The translations under genes and the position numbers were made by a program. A stretch of 5,308 nt of DNA from an uncultured Rhizobiaceae group bacterium (GTDB lineage: Bacteria; Pseudomonadota; Alphaproteobacteria; Rhizobiales; Rhizobiaceae). Position 1 is the stretch's first letter. Every line of letters starts with the position of its first letter. The DNA lies in NCBI GenBank assembly GCA_938030645.1, contig CALHHQ010000207.1, positions 1 through 5,308 on the forward strand, read 5' to 3'. Shown here one piece after another: positions 1-5,308 of the stretch. The notes under the pieces are model-generated. The model was not told the DNA's origin. It did not search any database and was given only the letters and a program-made list of their open reading frames with translations.

Positions 1-984
1 GCGAATAAGGTCGACAAGTTTGCGTCCAACTTTCTCATTTGCAGCTCGGCGTGTCAGTAAATGTTCTGCGCCATAAATCTCCGGCGTTTCAGCCAACACT
101 CCTGTACCACCTTGAGCAACCAATAAATCACACGCGTATCCGAGTGCAGGATTGGCTGTAATTCCGGACCAAGCGTCGGATCCGCCACATTGCAATGCGA
201 CTGTCAATTCTGACGCTGGGCAAAGCTCGCGTTCGCATGCGTTTGCATGTGGCAGCATGGATCTGATTTTCTCTATCCCCAGATCAATTGTTCTCTGCAA
301 TCCGGCCACATCTTGAATATTCATGGCGTGAAACAATGGACCATGTTCAATGCCATAAGCTTCTAGCAACCAATCAATCTGATTCATTTCGCAACCAAGG
401 CCGACCATCAAAACTCCGGCGTGGTTGGCATGTCGTGCATAGCCCCACATAACCCGTTGCAAAGCGTCAAATCCTTCACCGCTTCCTGCCATGCCGCATC
501 CGGTGCCATGCACAAATGCAACGACACCATCAACATTGGGATAAGCCGCCAATTCCTCAGGGCCAAATGCGTCCGCAATTTTACGTGCCGCAGTTGCAGA
601 ACAATTCACCGATGTGAGAACAGCAATATAATTGCGCGTGCCCACACTGCCGTTGGGGCGTCTAAAACCCATAAAACTGTCTTGCTGCACAGCCTTTTCA
701 ACAGGTCTAAGATCGGTTGCAAATTCATATTCCGCAGATGTGTTTCGAAACTCCACATTGTGAGTATGAACATGGTCGCCCGGTTCTATGTCTTCGCTCG
801 CATATCCAATAATTTGAGCGTATTTGCGAACGGCATCTCCAACCTCCAACCGCTCAGTCGCAATCTTATGGCCTCTTGGGATCATACTCGTCGTCGCACA
901 GCTCTCAACCACGCTGCCCAGTTCCAAAGGTTTGATTGCTGTTACGACGTTGTCGATAGCATCAAGACGTACAACACTACTCAT
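1..984 (-). CDS. UxaA-family altronate dehydratase-like enzyme, partial (3' end outside window)
   Basis: The open frame runs from ATG at 984 to the window edge: 328 codons with no stop. An in-frame TGA two codons upstream fixes this ATG as the earliest start; no good Shine-Dalgarno is seen. Residues 1-85 form an SAF-type domain (GHKIA at 38-42, GDHVHTHN at 69-76). The UxaA/GarD-type dehydratase domain follows, with RPNGSVGTRN (109-118), HGTGCG (159-164), GLGCE (195-199), QCGGSDAWSGITANP (265-279) and ETPEIYGAEH (299-308). These resemble E. coli altronate dehydratase UxaA, about 495 residues, so roughly 170 C-terminal residues are missing. Known family members dehydrate sugar acids such as altronate or galactarate in the cytoplasm using a metal cofactor, and the related SuyAB acts on sulfolactate. 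The family call is firm. The substrate is not, because no transporter, regulator or other pathway gene is in view. It lies downstream of the c-di-GMP gene across a 243-base gap and probably has its own promoter. Confidence 0.93.
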   Translation of the reverse strand, partial: MSSVVRLDAIDNVVTAIKPLELGSVVESCATTSMIPRGHKIATERLEVGDAVRKYAQIIGYASEDIEPGDHVHTHNVEFRNTSAEYEFATDLRPVEKAVQQDSFMGFRRPNGSVGTRNYIAVLTSVNCSATAARKIADAFGPEELAAYPNVDGVVAFVHGTGCGMAGSGEGFDALQRVMWGYARHANHAGVLMVGLGCEMNQIDWLLEAYGIEHGPLFHAMNIQDVAGLQRTIDLGIEKIRSMLPHANACERELCPASELTVALQCGGSDAWSGITANPALGYACDLLVAQGGTGVLAETPEIYGAEHLLTRRAANEKVGRKLVDLIR

Positions 985-1109
985 GCTTCAGACCCAAGTT
1001 TGAACTCCAACCAGCTAAATCAAAATCACGTTTCCAAGTCGAAAAGGTTCACACCTGAAGCAGCAAGATTGAAACGAGTTCAGAAAAAAGAGCCTACAAA
1101 TTGTCGGAA

Positions 1110-1137
1110 AAAATACGCTCGAGCAGAAAGCTATCAA
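1110..1137 (-). promoter_or_regulatory. Candidate sigma-70-type promoter for the UxaA-family gene
   Basis: On the minus strand a TTGATA box (1137-1132) is followed after 16 bases by TATTTT (1115-1110). This is a fair match to -35 and -10 consensus in the gap before the UxaA-family start at 984. It would give a leader of roughly 120 bases. AT-rich DNA yields such matches by chance, so support is modest. The rest of the 985-1227 gap shows no gene. Confidence 0.35.
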
Positions 1138-1159
1138 TCACCCAGACAACTGACAAGGA

Positions 1160-1183
1160 CAATTTGCAACCGAATGCAAATTG
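1160..1183. promoter_or_regulatory. Perfect 9+9 inverted repeat, operator-like
   Basis: Arms CAATTTGCA (1160-1168) and TGCAAATTG (1175-1183) are exact inverted complements around a 6-base centre ACCGAA, with a CG dinucleotide at the dyad. No T-run follows on either strand, which argues against an intrinsic terminator. The CG-centred shape recalls LacI-family operators. It sits 45-68 bases downstream of the stop of the c-di-GMP gene and just upstream of the candidate promoter of the UxaA-family gene. That fits a site for a sugar-acid-responsive regulator, which is inference. Confidence 0.5.
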
Positions 1184-1227
1184 AATTCTGATGAGTTAAG
1201 CAACCTGCACAAGGTCAATTAGGCGCG

Positions 1228-3246
1228 TTAGCGAGCAACGGCCACACTTGGTTTTGGAGTGTCCATCAATGCATAGCCTTCGCCGCGCATCAAATAGTCA
1301 TGGACATCCGCATTGCTCATAGGTCGCCCAATGAGAAAGCCCTGCATTTCCTGACAACCATGCTCCACCAGAAAATCGATATGAGCTTGACGTTCCACGC
1401 CCTCCGCAACCATCCTCATGTTCAGGTTCTTGCCCAAACCGATACATGTGGTGACAACATTTTTCAAACGTTGTTGACGGTCTAGGTCTGTCACAAATGA
1501 ACGGTCAATCTTGAGTTTGTCGAACGGAAATGAGATCAATGACGACAACGAAGAATAGCCCGTTCCGAAGTCGTCCATTGCCAAAGAAAGGCCTAGGTTT
1601 TTCAATCCGCGCAAAACATGAAGTGCAAAATCAAAGTCGTCCAGAAGAACGCTTTCTGTGACTTCAAGTTCAAGTCGGTTTGCAGGCAATCCGGTGTGGA
1701 ACAGAGCCGATTGTACATCATTCAAGATATCAGTGTGCCGAATTTGAACACCCGAAACATTGATTGCAACTTTAACAGGGTATGGCCATGCCGCAGCGTT
1801 TTCGCACGCTTTTGTCATGACGATATTGCCGATGCTTTCAATCAGACCGTTTTCTTCAGCAAGCTCGATGAATATATCAGGACGAACTGGTCCCGTTTCC
1901 GGATGCGTCCAACGAGCCAAGGCTTCGAAGCCCAGAATTTTTTGAGTGTTGACGTCAGCCAAAGGCTGAAAATGCACGTCAATATCTTTGTTTTCGATGG
2001 CTTCAGTTAAATCGGCAATCATCGTGCGACGTTGGCGAATGGCATTGTCCAGGTCTGTATCGAAGAATTGAATGCAACTCTCGGCATTCGCTTTCGCTCG
2101 ATACATCGCAATGTCTGCATTGGACAAAAGCACTTCTGCAGTGCGACCTTGGTCTGGAAACGATGAAATACCGATACTCACACCAATCCGTAATTTCCTC
2201 TTGCCCACTACAAAATCGCGCTCAATCGCAGCCTGGAAACACTCCGCCAACCGTGTTGATTTTTCTTCGCCATCCTCCAGCCGTTGAAGAACAACAAACT
2301 CATCGCCTCCAATGCGCGTCAGATAATCTCCATCTTCACAGCACTTTTTCATACGAGCGGTTACTTTACACAGCAGTTCGTCACCCGTTTCGTGGCCAAA
2401 TACATCGTTGACTTCTTTGAACTTGTTGAGGTCCAAGTTCAGCAGTTGAAACCGCTGTCCGGAATCAATCTCTTGACGAATTTTTTCATTGAACCCAAGA
2501 CGATTGGCAACGCCGGTCAAAGGACAGTGTTTGGCCAGATGAGCAGATTTGTTTTCGGCAATTTCGCGCTCACGCAGCGCCTCAATGTGGGAACTCACAT
2601 CATGAAGCGTGACAACTGATCGGCCATCATCGAGGTCAGATATATTTTTCTCAAACACCCGTCCTGAGACTTTAAGAACGCCTGTAGAATTCAGTGTATT
2701 CTCGACGAAAGCATCCACGTTACTGTCATTGTGGCGTGCATCTTTTTGACCTGAGGACACATCTTGGAATTTGGAGTTCCACAATTGTGGTCTGCCATCT
2801 TCATCTAAAACACAAACCGCAGATTCTACATTGGAGAGAACAGTAGAAAGAAGGTTTTGGCGTGCTGCATTTGCAATTGCATAGCGAATTGCCTTGTCCA
2901 GCAGAGCCGAACTTAAATCAGACTTGTTCAAAAAGTCTGAAGCACCAACACGAAGCCCTTCCTCATCGACCGACTTGTCGGAAACACCCGTCATCAAGAT
3001 GACCGGCACTTGAACGTTCTTGGCTCTTATATCCTTGATGAAATCAATGCCATTCGTCGCGCCCAAGCGATAGTCACATAAAACAACATCATACGAGTTC
3101 TGTTCAATATAGGAAAACGCATCGGCTGGCTTGTGTGCCACGCTGATCACATACTCACGATCTGCCGTTTCCAGCAGAGTGTCGCGGATAATCAGTGTGT
3201 CATCTGGATCATCGTCCAAAATGAGAATGTGAATGTCTGTATTCAT
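1228..3246 (-). CDS. Response regulator with REC-PAS-GGDEF-EAL domains (c-di-GMP synthase/phosphodiesterase)
   Basis: This 672-residue soluble protein has no membrane segment. The receiver domain (about 5-125) has acidic residues D11-D13, phospho-acceptor D58, T86 and K108; serine follows the lysine in place of the usual proline. A PAS-like segment (about 133-220) leads through a short helical linker to GGDEF (about 240-395). There, D272 and intact GGDEF (313-317) predict diguanylate cyclase activity; the inhibitory-site RxxD reads E304-D-G-D307, so the arginine is lost. The EAL domain (about 412-650) keeps E441 of EAL, N496, E528 in the EVTE motif, D558-D559 in DDFGTGYSS, K579, E615 and Q635, the set expected for an active c-di-GMP phosphodiesterase. 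The ATG at 3246 is preceded directly by an in-frame TAA, and a GGGG lies 9 bases upstream as a weak ribosome-binding site. Phosphorylation at D58 probably tunes the balance of synthesis and breakdown. The kinase is not in the window. Which activity dominates cannot be read from sequence. Confidence 0.95.
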   Translation of the reverse strand: MNTDIHILILDDDPDDTLIIRDTLLETADREYVISVAHKPADAFSYIEQNSYDVVLCDYRLGATNGIDFIKDIRAKNVQVPVILMTGVSDKSVDEEGLRVGASDFLNKSDLSSALLDKAIRYAIANAARQNLLSTVLSNVESAVCVLDEDGRPQLWNSKFQDVSSGQKDARHNDSNVDAFVENTLNSTGVLKVSGRVFEKNISDLDDGRSVVTLHDVSSHIEALREREIAENKSAHLAKHCPLTGVANRLGFNEKIRQEIDSGQRFQLLNLDLNKFKEVNDVFGHETGDELLCKVTARMKKCCEDGDYLTRIGGDEFVVLQRLEDGEEKSTRLAECFQAAIERDFVVGKRKLRIGVSIGISSFPDQGRTAEVLLSNADIAMYRAKANAESCIQFFDTDLDNAIRQRRTMIADLTEAIENKDIDVHFQPLADVNTQKILGFEALARWTHPETGPVRPDIFIELAEENGLIESIGNIVMTKACENAAAWPYPVKVAINVSGVQIRHTDILNDVQSALFHTGLPANRLELEVTESVLLDDFDFALHVLRGLKNLGLSLAMDDFGTGYSSLSSLISFPFDKLKIDRSFVTDLDRQQRLKNVVTTCIGLGKNLNMRMVAEGVERQAHIDFLVEHGCQEMQGFLIGRPMSNADVHDYLMRGEGYALMDTPKPSVAVAR

Positions 3247-3286
3247 TTAAATGTGCCCCAGAACGTCCAACTTCAGGCTACTTCCG

Positions 3287-3292
3287 TGTCAA
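3287..3292 (-). promoter_or_regulatory. Isolated TTGACA, possible -35 box for the c-di-GMP gene
   Basis: A perfect TTGACA reads on the minus strand about 40 bases before the ATG at 3246. At 16-18 base spacing no good -10 hexamer is present; the 17-base position reads TGGACG. It lies downstream of the T-tracts that may end transcription from the preceding regulator gene. A separate promoter for the c-di-GMP gene would make sense here but is only weakly supported. Confidence 0.25.
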
Positions 3293-3344
3293 TTCCAAAA
3301 AGTAAAGATGAGTTGCTTAGGCCCTTAAAAAAAATTTCAGGGTT

Positions 3345-3403
3345 AAAAAAATCCTACTGGGCTTCCAGCTAGCAAGATTGCAGGACGTTAGGCAGCGTCC
3401 TGC
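3345..3403 (-). terminator. Possible terminator or attenuator between the two regulator genes
   Basis: On the minus strand the end of the single-domain regulator gene forms a perfect 8-bp stem, GCAGGACG with CGTCCTGC (3403-3396 and 3387-3380), whose 8-base loop contains the TAA stop. A second small hairpin, CTGG-AAGC-CCAG (3368-3357), follows, then a T7 tract (3351-3345) and, further on, T8 (3334-3327). No stem abuts a T-tract directly; the second hairpin is about 5 bases from T7. Partial termination or 3'-end protection is plausible, which would uncouple the two genes. Confidence 0.4.
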
Positions 3404-3843
3404 GAAGGCAGGGCCACAATTTCAATCCAATATTTGTTCAAGACCTGAACGACGTTCACCAAGCCATCAAATGTCACAGGCTTCGTGATGAAGGAATTCA
3501 CACCTAGGTCGTAGGTTCGTAGAATATCTTCTTCCGATTGCGATGTGGTCAAAACCACCACTGGAATTTTCTTCAAAATTGGATCTTTGCGAATTTCCGC
3601 TAAAGCTGTGCGGCCATCCATGCGCGGCATGTTGAGATCGAGCAGAATGATGCCTGGCAAGCTCTGTCGACTTAAATCCGCGTATTTACCTTCGCGTTTC
3701 AAATATTCCAGCAAATCAATTCCGTCTTCAACAAAATCAACTGGGTTGCTGAGATGCGCTTCTTCAAATGCGTCCGCGATGAGCATACGATCGTCAGCAT
3801 CATCATCCGCCACTAAAATTCTTATCGCTTTACCATTTATCAT
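3388..3843 (-). CDS. Single-domain response regulator (REC only, Rcp1-like)
   Basis: The 151-residue protein is essentially one receiver domain with no output domain. It has the acidic pocket D13-D15, phospho-acceptor D69 in LLDLNMPRMDG, T99 in VVLTTS and the K121-P122 pair. The YLKREGKY and LNMPRMDGRTALAEIRKDP segments resemble Rcp1-type regulators, which usually partner with phytochrome or PAS-containing histidine kinases and pass phosphate on or act through protein contacts. The frame can open at TTG 3870, but ATG 3843 is preferred: GGGGAAG sits 7 bases ahead of it, and the receiver fold begins within a few residues. The next gene downstream, 141 bases on, encodes another receiver protein with GGDEF and EAL domains, so the two may share a kinase or form a relay. 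No kinase is in the window. Family assignment is firm; the partner is unknown. Confidence 0.93.
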   Translation of the reverse strand: MINGKAIRILVADDDADDRMLIADAFEEAHLSNPVDFVEDGIDLLEYLKREGKYADLSRQSLPGIILLDLNMPRMDGRTALAEIRKDPILKKIPVVVLTTSQSEEDILRTYDLGVNSFITKPVTFDGLVNVVQVLNKYWIEIVALPSQDAA

Positions 3844-3850
3844 ACCCAAA

Positions 3851-3857
3851 CTTCCCC
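3851..3857 (-). promoter_or_regulatory. Shine-Dalgarno that fixes the start of the single-domain regulator
   Basis: GGGGAAG on the minus strand lies 7 bases before ATG 3843. This is good spacing and decides for that start over the in-frame TTG at 3870, nine codons upstream. Confidence 0.7.
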
Positions 3858-3897
3858 GATTGCAGACCAATCAAACTCCCCACAAGTTCGACTGACT

Positions 3898-3919
3898 TTT
3901 GACTAAATTTAGAATCAAA
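3898..3919. repeat. Palindrome CTAAATTTAG with flanking inverted TTTGA/TCAAA
   Basis: A perfect 10-base palindrome (3903-3912) is flanked by TTTGA (3898-3902) and, offset by two bases, TCAAA (3915-3919). It lies about 55 bases before the start of the single-domain regulator, where a promoter would be expected, so it could be a regulatory site. AT-rich palindromes of this size can arise by chance. I see no convincing promoter in the 3844-4053 gap. Confidence 0.25.
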
Positions 3920-4032
3920 TTAGCGGGAAGAGATTAATGCGACATTTTCCATGCGGATGAAGTTCCCAGTTTGGTTAGCAAACACTAAAGCTCGCTGAGT
4001 ACACAGACCACACTCGAAATTAGGAAACATAT

Positions 4033-4048
4033 TGCGCGCCAAGGCGCA
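4033..4048 (-). terminator. Small GC-rich hairpin just downstream of tRNA-fMet
   Basis: TGCGC and GCGCA pair around a 6-base loop (4048-4033 on the minus strand), starting five bases after the tRNA CCA. The following bases, ATATGTTTCC, give only a poor U-tract. It could end transcription weakly or mark the 3' side for processing of the tRNA. Confidence 0.3.
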
Positions 4049-4053
4049 TAGTT

Positions 4054-4130
<77 letters not shown>

Positions 4131-4152
4131 ACAGTGTCTTGACGACCGCAGA

Positions 4153-4181
4153 CATATGACGACAATTGATTGCAAATTCAA
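4153..4181 (-). promoter_or_regulatory. Candidate promoter for tRNA-fMet
   Basis: On the minus strand TTGAAT (4181-4176) is followed after exactly 17 bases by CATATG (4158-4153), about 22 bases before the tRNA 5' end at 4130. The -35 is a fair match and the -10 is moderate. Position and spacing suit a tRNA gene with a leader of about 15 bases removed by RNase P. Confidence 0.4.
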
Positions 4182-4275
4182 CCCAACAACCTTGAGAAAG
4201 TGCAAAAAGTGACGCCAAAAGACCACTTGTACAATCGTGTAGCAGAATGGAGCCGACTTTGAGACACAATTGCAC

Positions 4276-4346
4276 AAAAAAGATCGAGACATTCCACCAA
4301 GATGGAAGAATAGGGGCCTTAACTCTCACAGAAACAAAACTCGATC
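4276..4346 (-). terminator. Terminator-like structure after the glycosyltransferase gene
   Basis: On the minus strand GATCGAG (4346-4340) and CTCGATC (4288-4282) are perfect 7-base inverted complements. The second arm runs straight into TTTTTT (4281-4276). The 51-base loop holds a smaller hairpin, TTCCA-TCTTGG-TGGAA (4307-4292). It starts 19 bases after the glycosyltransferase stop, where an intrinsic terminator is expected. The loop is unusually long, so stem formation during transcription is uncertain. Confidence 0.45.
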
Positions 4347-4364
4347 CGTCAGCCCCCCCAACGA

Positions 4365-5308
4365 CTAGGGGCTTACATCAACGGCACTTTCGATGAAATT
4401 ATCAAAATCCTGAGCGACTTTTTTGGCGTCAAACAACTTTGCTGCTCGTCTGTAGGCTTTATCCGCCAATTCTGCGCGCGAATTGTCATTCATCATGAGT
4501 TTTTCAATCGCAGCGCAATACGCAGCAACTGTCTGCTCTTCGGGAAATTCGCAAAATGAGCCAGTGATCTCGGGCAGTCCACCGCGACCAGAACTCACCA
4601 CAGCACACTCATTAAGCACGGCTTCTAATGCTGTTTTTCCAAAAGCCTCATCCACTTGAGACGGCACCACAGCAATTTTCGCCTGATCATGCAAATTCAG
4701 AACGTCTTCATGCTTTAGATAGTCAAACCACTCAATCTTGTTACCCAGCTCGTTAATCTGAGAAAATATGGCTTGCCTATAGTGTTCTGTCGCTTTGCCT
4801 GAAGTTTCTGAAACAAAGACTGCTTTCCAATCATCATGCTTATTAAGCAAAACGTTCATCGCCTCAATAAACAGGTGAGCACCCTTTTTTGGCACCATGG
4901 CTGCGACTGCTATCATCATATTTTGCTTGATAGAGTTGTCGGCTTTTTCACTGGGAAACAAAACACCGTTGTACAAAACTTCTATTCGGTGATCTTTCAA
5001 CCCACGGTTTTGTTTATGATGCTTCTTCACAAACTCTGAATTGACCAAGATCAGATCTGACTGACGCATATTCCAGTTTTGCAACCATCGTTTGAATGGT
5101 GATGATAGCGGTTGCGCATCATGTCTCTGGAGCACGACTGTAAGGTTCCCAAATGTCCGAGACAGAAATCCGGCCACTGTAGGCGATTGCTGTACAACGA
5201 CAACATCAGGCTGGATCCGTTGCAACTCTTCACGCAAAGCATGAAACCAGTACTTTCTAAATTGTCTTTTCCGACCTTTACCAGTGCTCACAAAACGGCC
5301 ACCAACGA
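4365..5308 (-). CDS. GT4-type (group 1) glycosyltransferase, partial (5' end outside window)
   Basis: The frame is open to the right edge and ends at TAG 4365. A GTG at 5291 could be read as a start, but coding-like sequence (VGGRF) continues upstream to the edge, and a protein begun there would lack the first strands of the Rossmann fold, so I treat the gene as truncated by the window. Numbering from 5291: the end of the N-terminal domain holds QPDVVVVQQSPTVAGFLSR (27-45) and DLILVNSEFVKKHH (79-92). The C-terminal GT-B domain starts near VLYNGV (105-110) and has VPKKGAHLFIEAM (133-145) and the donor-binding EX7E motif E215-AFGKTAL-E223, followed by GRGGLPEITGS. This is the retaining GT4 pattern: transfer of a sugar from a nucleotide-sugar donor, typically in lipopolysaccharide or exopolysaccharide synthesis on the cytoplasmic side. 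No signal peptide or membrane span is visible. Donor and acceptor cannot be assigned without neighbours. Confidence 0.92.
   Translation of the reverse strand, partial: VGGRFVSTGKGRKRQFRKYWFHALREELQRIQPDVVVVQQSPTVAGFLSRTFGNLTVVLQRHDAQPLSSPFKRWLQNWNMRQSDLILVNSEFVKKHHKQNRGLKDHRIEVLYNGVLFPSEKADNSIKQNMMIAVAAMVPKKGAHLFIEAMNVLLNKHDDWKAVFVSETSGKATEHYRQAIFSQINELGNKIEWFDYLKHEDVLNLHDQAKIAVVPSQVDEAFGKTALEAVLNECAVVSSGRGGLPEITGSFCEFPEEQTVAAYCAAIEKLMMNDNSRAELADKAYRRAAKLFDAKKVAQDFDNFIESAVDVSP

Noticed and set aside
421..1191. Plus-strand open frame of 256 codons
   Set aside because: It is antisense to the clear UxaA-family coding frame over most of its length, and its translation shows no recognisable domain.
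1300..2619. Plus-strand open frames within the c-di-GMP gene region
   Set aside because: All lie inside the strong 672-codon minus-strand gene and are antisense shadows.
3264..3286. EcfG-type (general stress sigma) promoter before the c-di-GMP gene
   Set aside because: GGAAG and CGTT are present on the minus strand but the first box is not GGAAC and the spacing is 15 bases, outside the usual 16-17.
3844..3870. Nine-residue N-terminal extension of the single-domain regulator from TTG 3870
   Set aside because: ATG 3843 has a well-placed GGGGAAG, whereas the extension contains that Shine-Dalgarno and adds nothing to the receiver fold.
4351..4373. Hairpin AGCCCC/GGGGCT overlapping the glycosyltransferase stop codon
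   Set aside because: The stem is short, its loop is long, and the nearest T-rich stretch is about 10 bases away; the T6-linked repeat just downstream is a better terminator candidate.
5289..5291. GTG as the true start of the glycosyltransferase
   Set aside because: The frame continues upstream to the edge, and starting here would remove the N-terminal part of the GT-B fold.

Overview
The window looks like chromosomal DNA from an alphaproteobacterium of moderate GC content. The best clue is the initiator tRNA-fMet at 4054-4130. It carries A29-U41 in place of the first of the three G-C pairs usual in the initiator anticodon stem, a form I associate with Alphaproteobacteria. Order (Hyphomicrobiales or Rhodobacterales) cannot be settled from this sequence. 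Every gene I can support lies on the minus strand, so transcription runs from high to low coordinates.

Layout in transcription order: (1) 5308-4365, the C-terminal part of a GT4-type glycosyltransferase whose start lies outside the window, followed by a terminator-like structure with a T6 tract (4346-4276); (2) a candidate promoter (4181-4153) and initiator tRNA-fMet (4130-4054) with encoded CCA, then a small GC-rich hairpin; (3) 3843-3388, a stand-alone receiver-domain response regulator of the Rcp1-like type, with a clear Shine-Dalgarno; (4) a 141-base gap with two hairpins, T7 and T8 tracts on the coding strand, and an isolated TTGACA; (5) 3246-1228, a 672-residue REC-PAS-GGDEF-EAL cyclic-di-GMP protein with intact catalytic signatures in both output domains; (6) a 243-base gap with a perfect 9+9 inverted repeat (1160-1183) and a candidate promoter; (7) 984-1, the N-terminal two thirds of a UxaA-family (altronate dehydratase-like) enzyme that runs off the left edge.

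The coherent unit is the pair of receiver proteins: a small phospho-acceptor regulator followed by a receiver-controlled c-di-GMP synthase/phosphodiesterase. No histidine kinase is present, so the input must come from elsewhere. The likely model is that a kinase outside the window phosphorylates one or both receivers, and the second protein turns this into a c-di-GMP change. The sugar-acid enzyme, tRNA and glycosyltransferase look like unrelated neighbours. I found no mobile element, CRISPR array or clearly novel system. The most notable items are the receiver pair, the loss of the GGDEF inhibitory-site arginine, and the operator-like palindrome before the UxaA-family gene.
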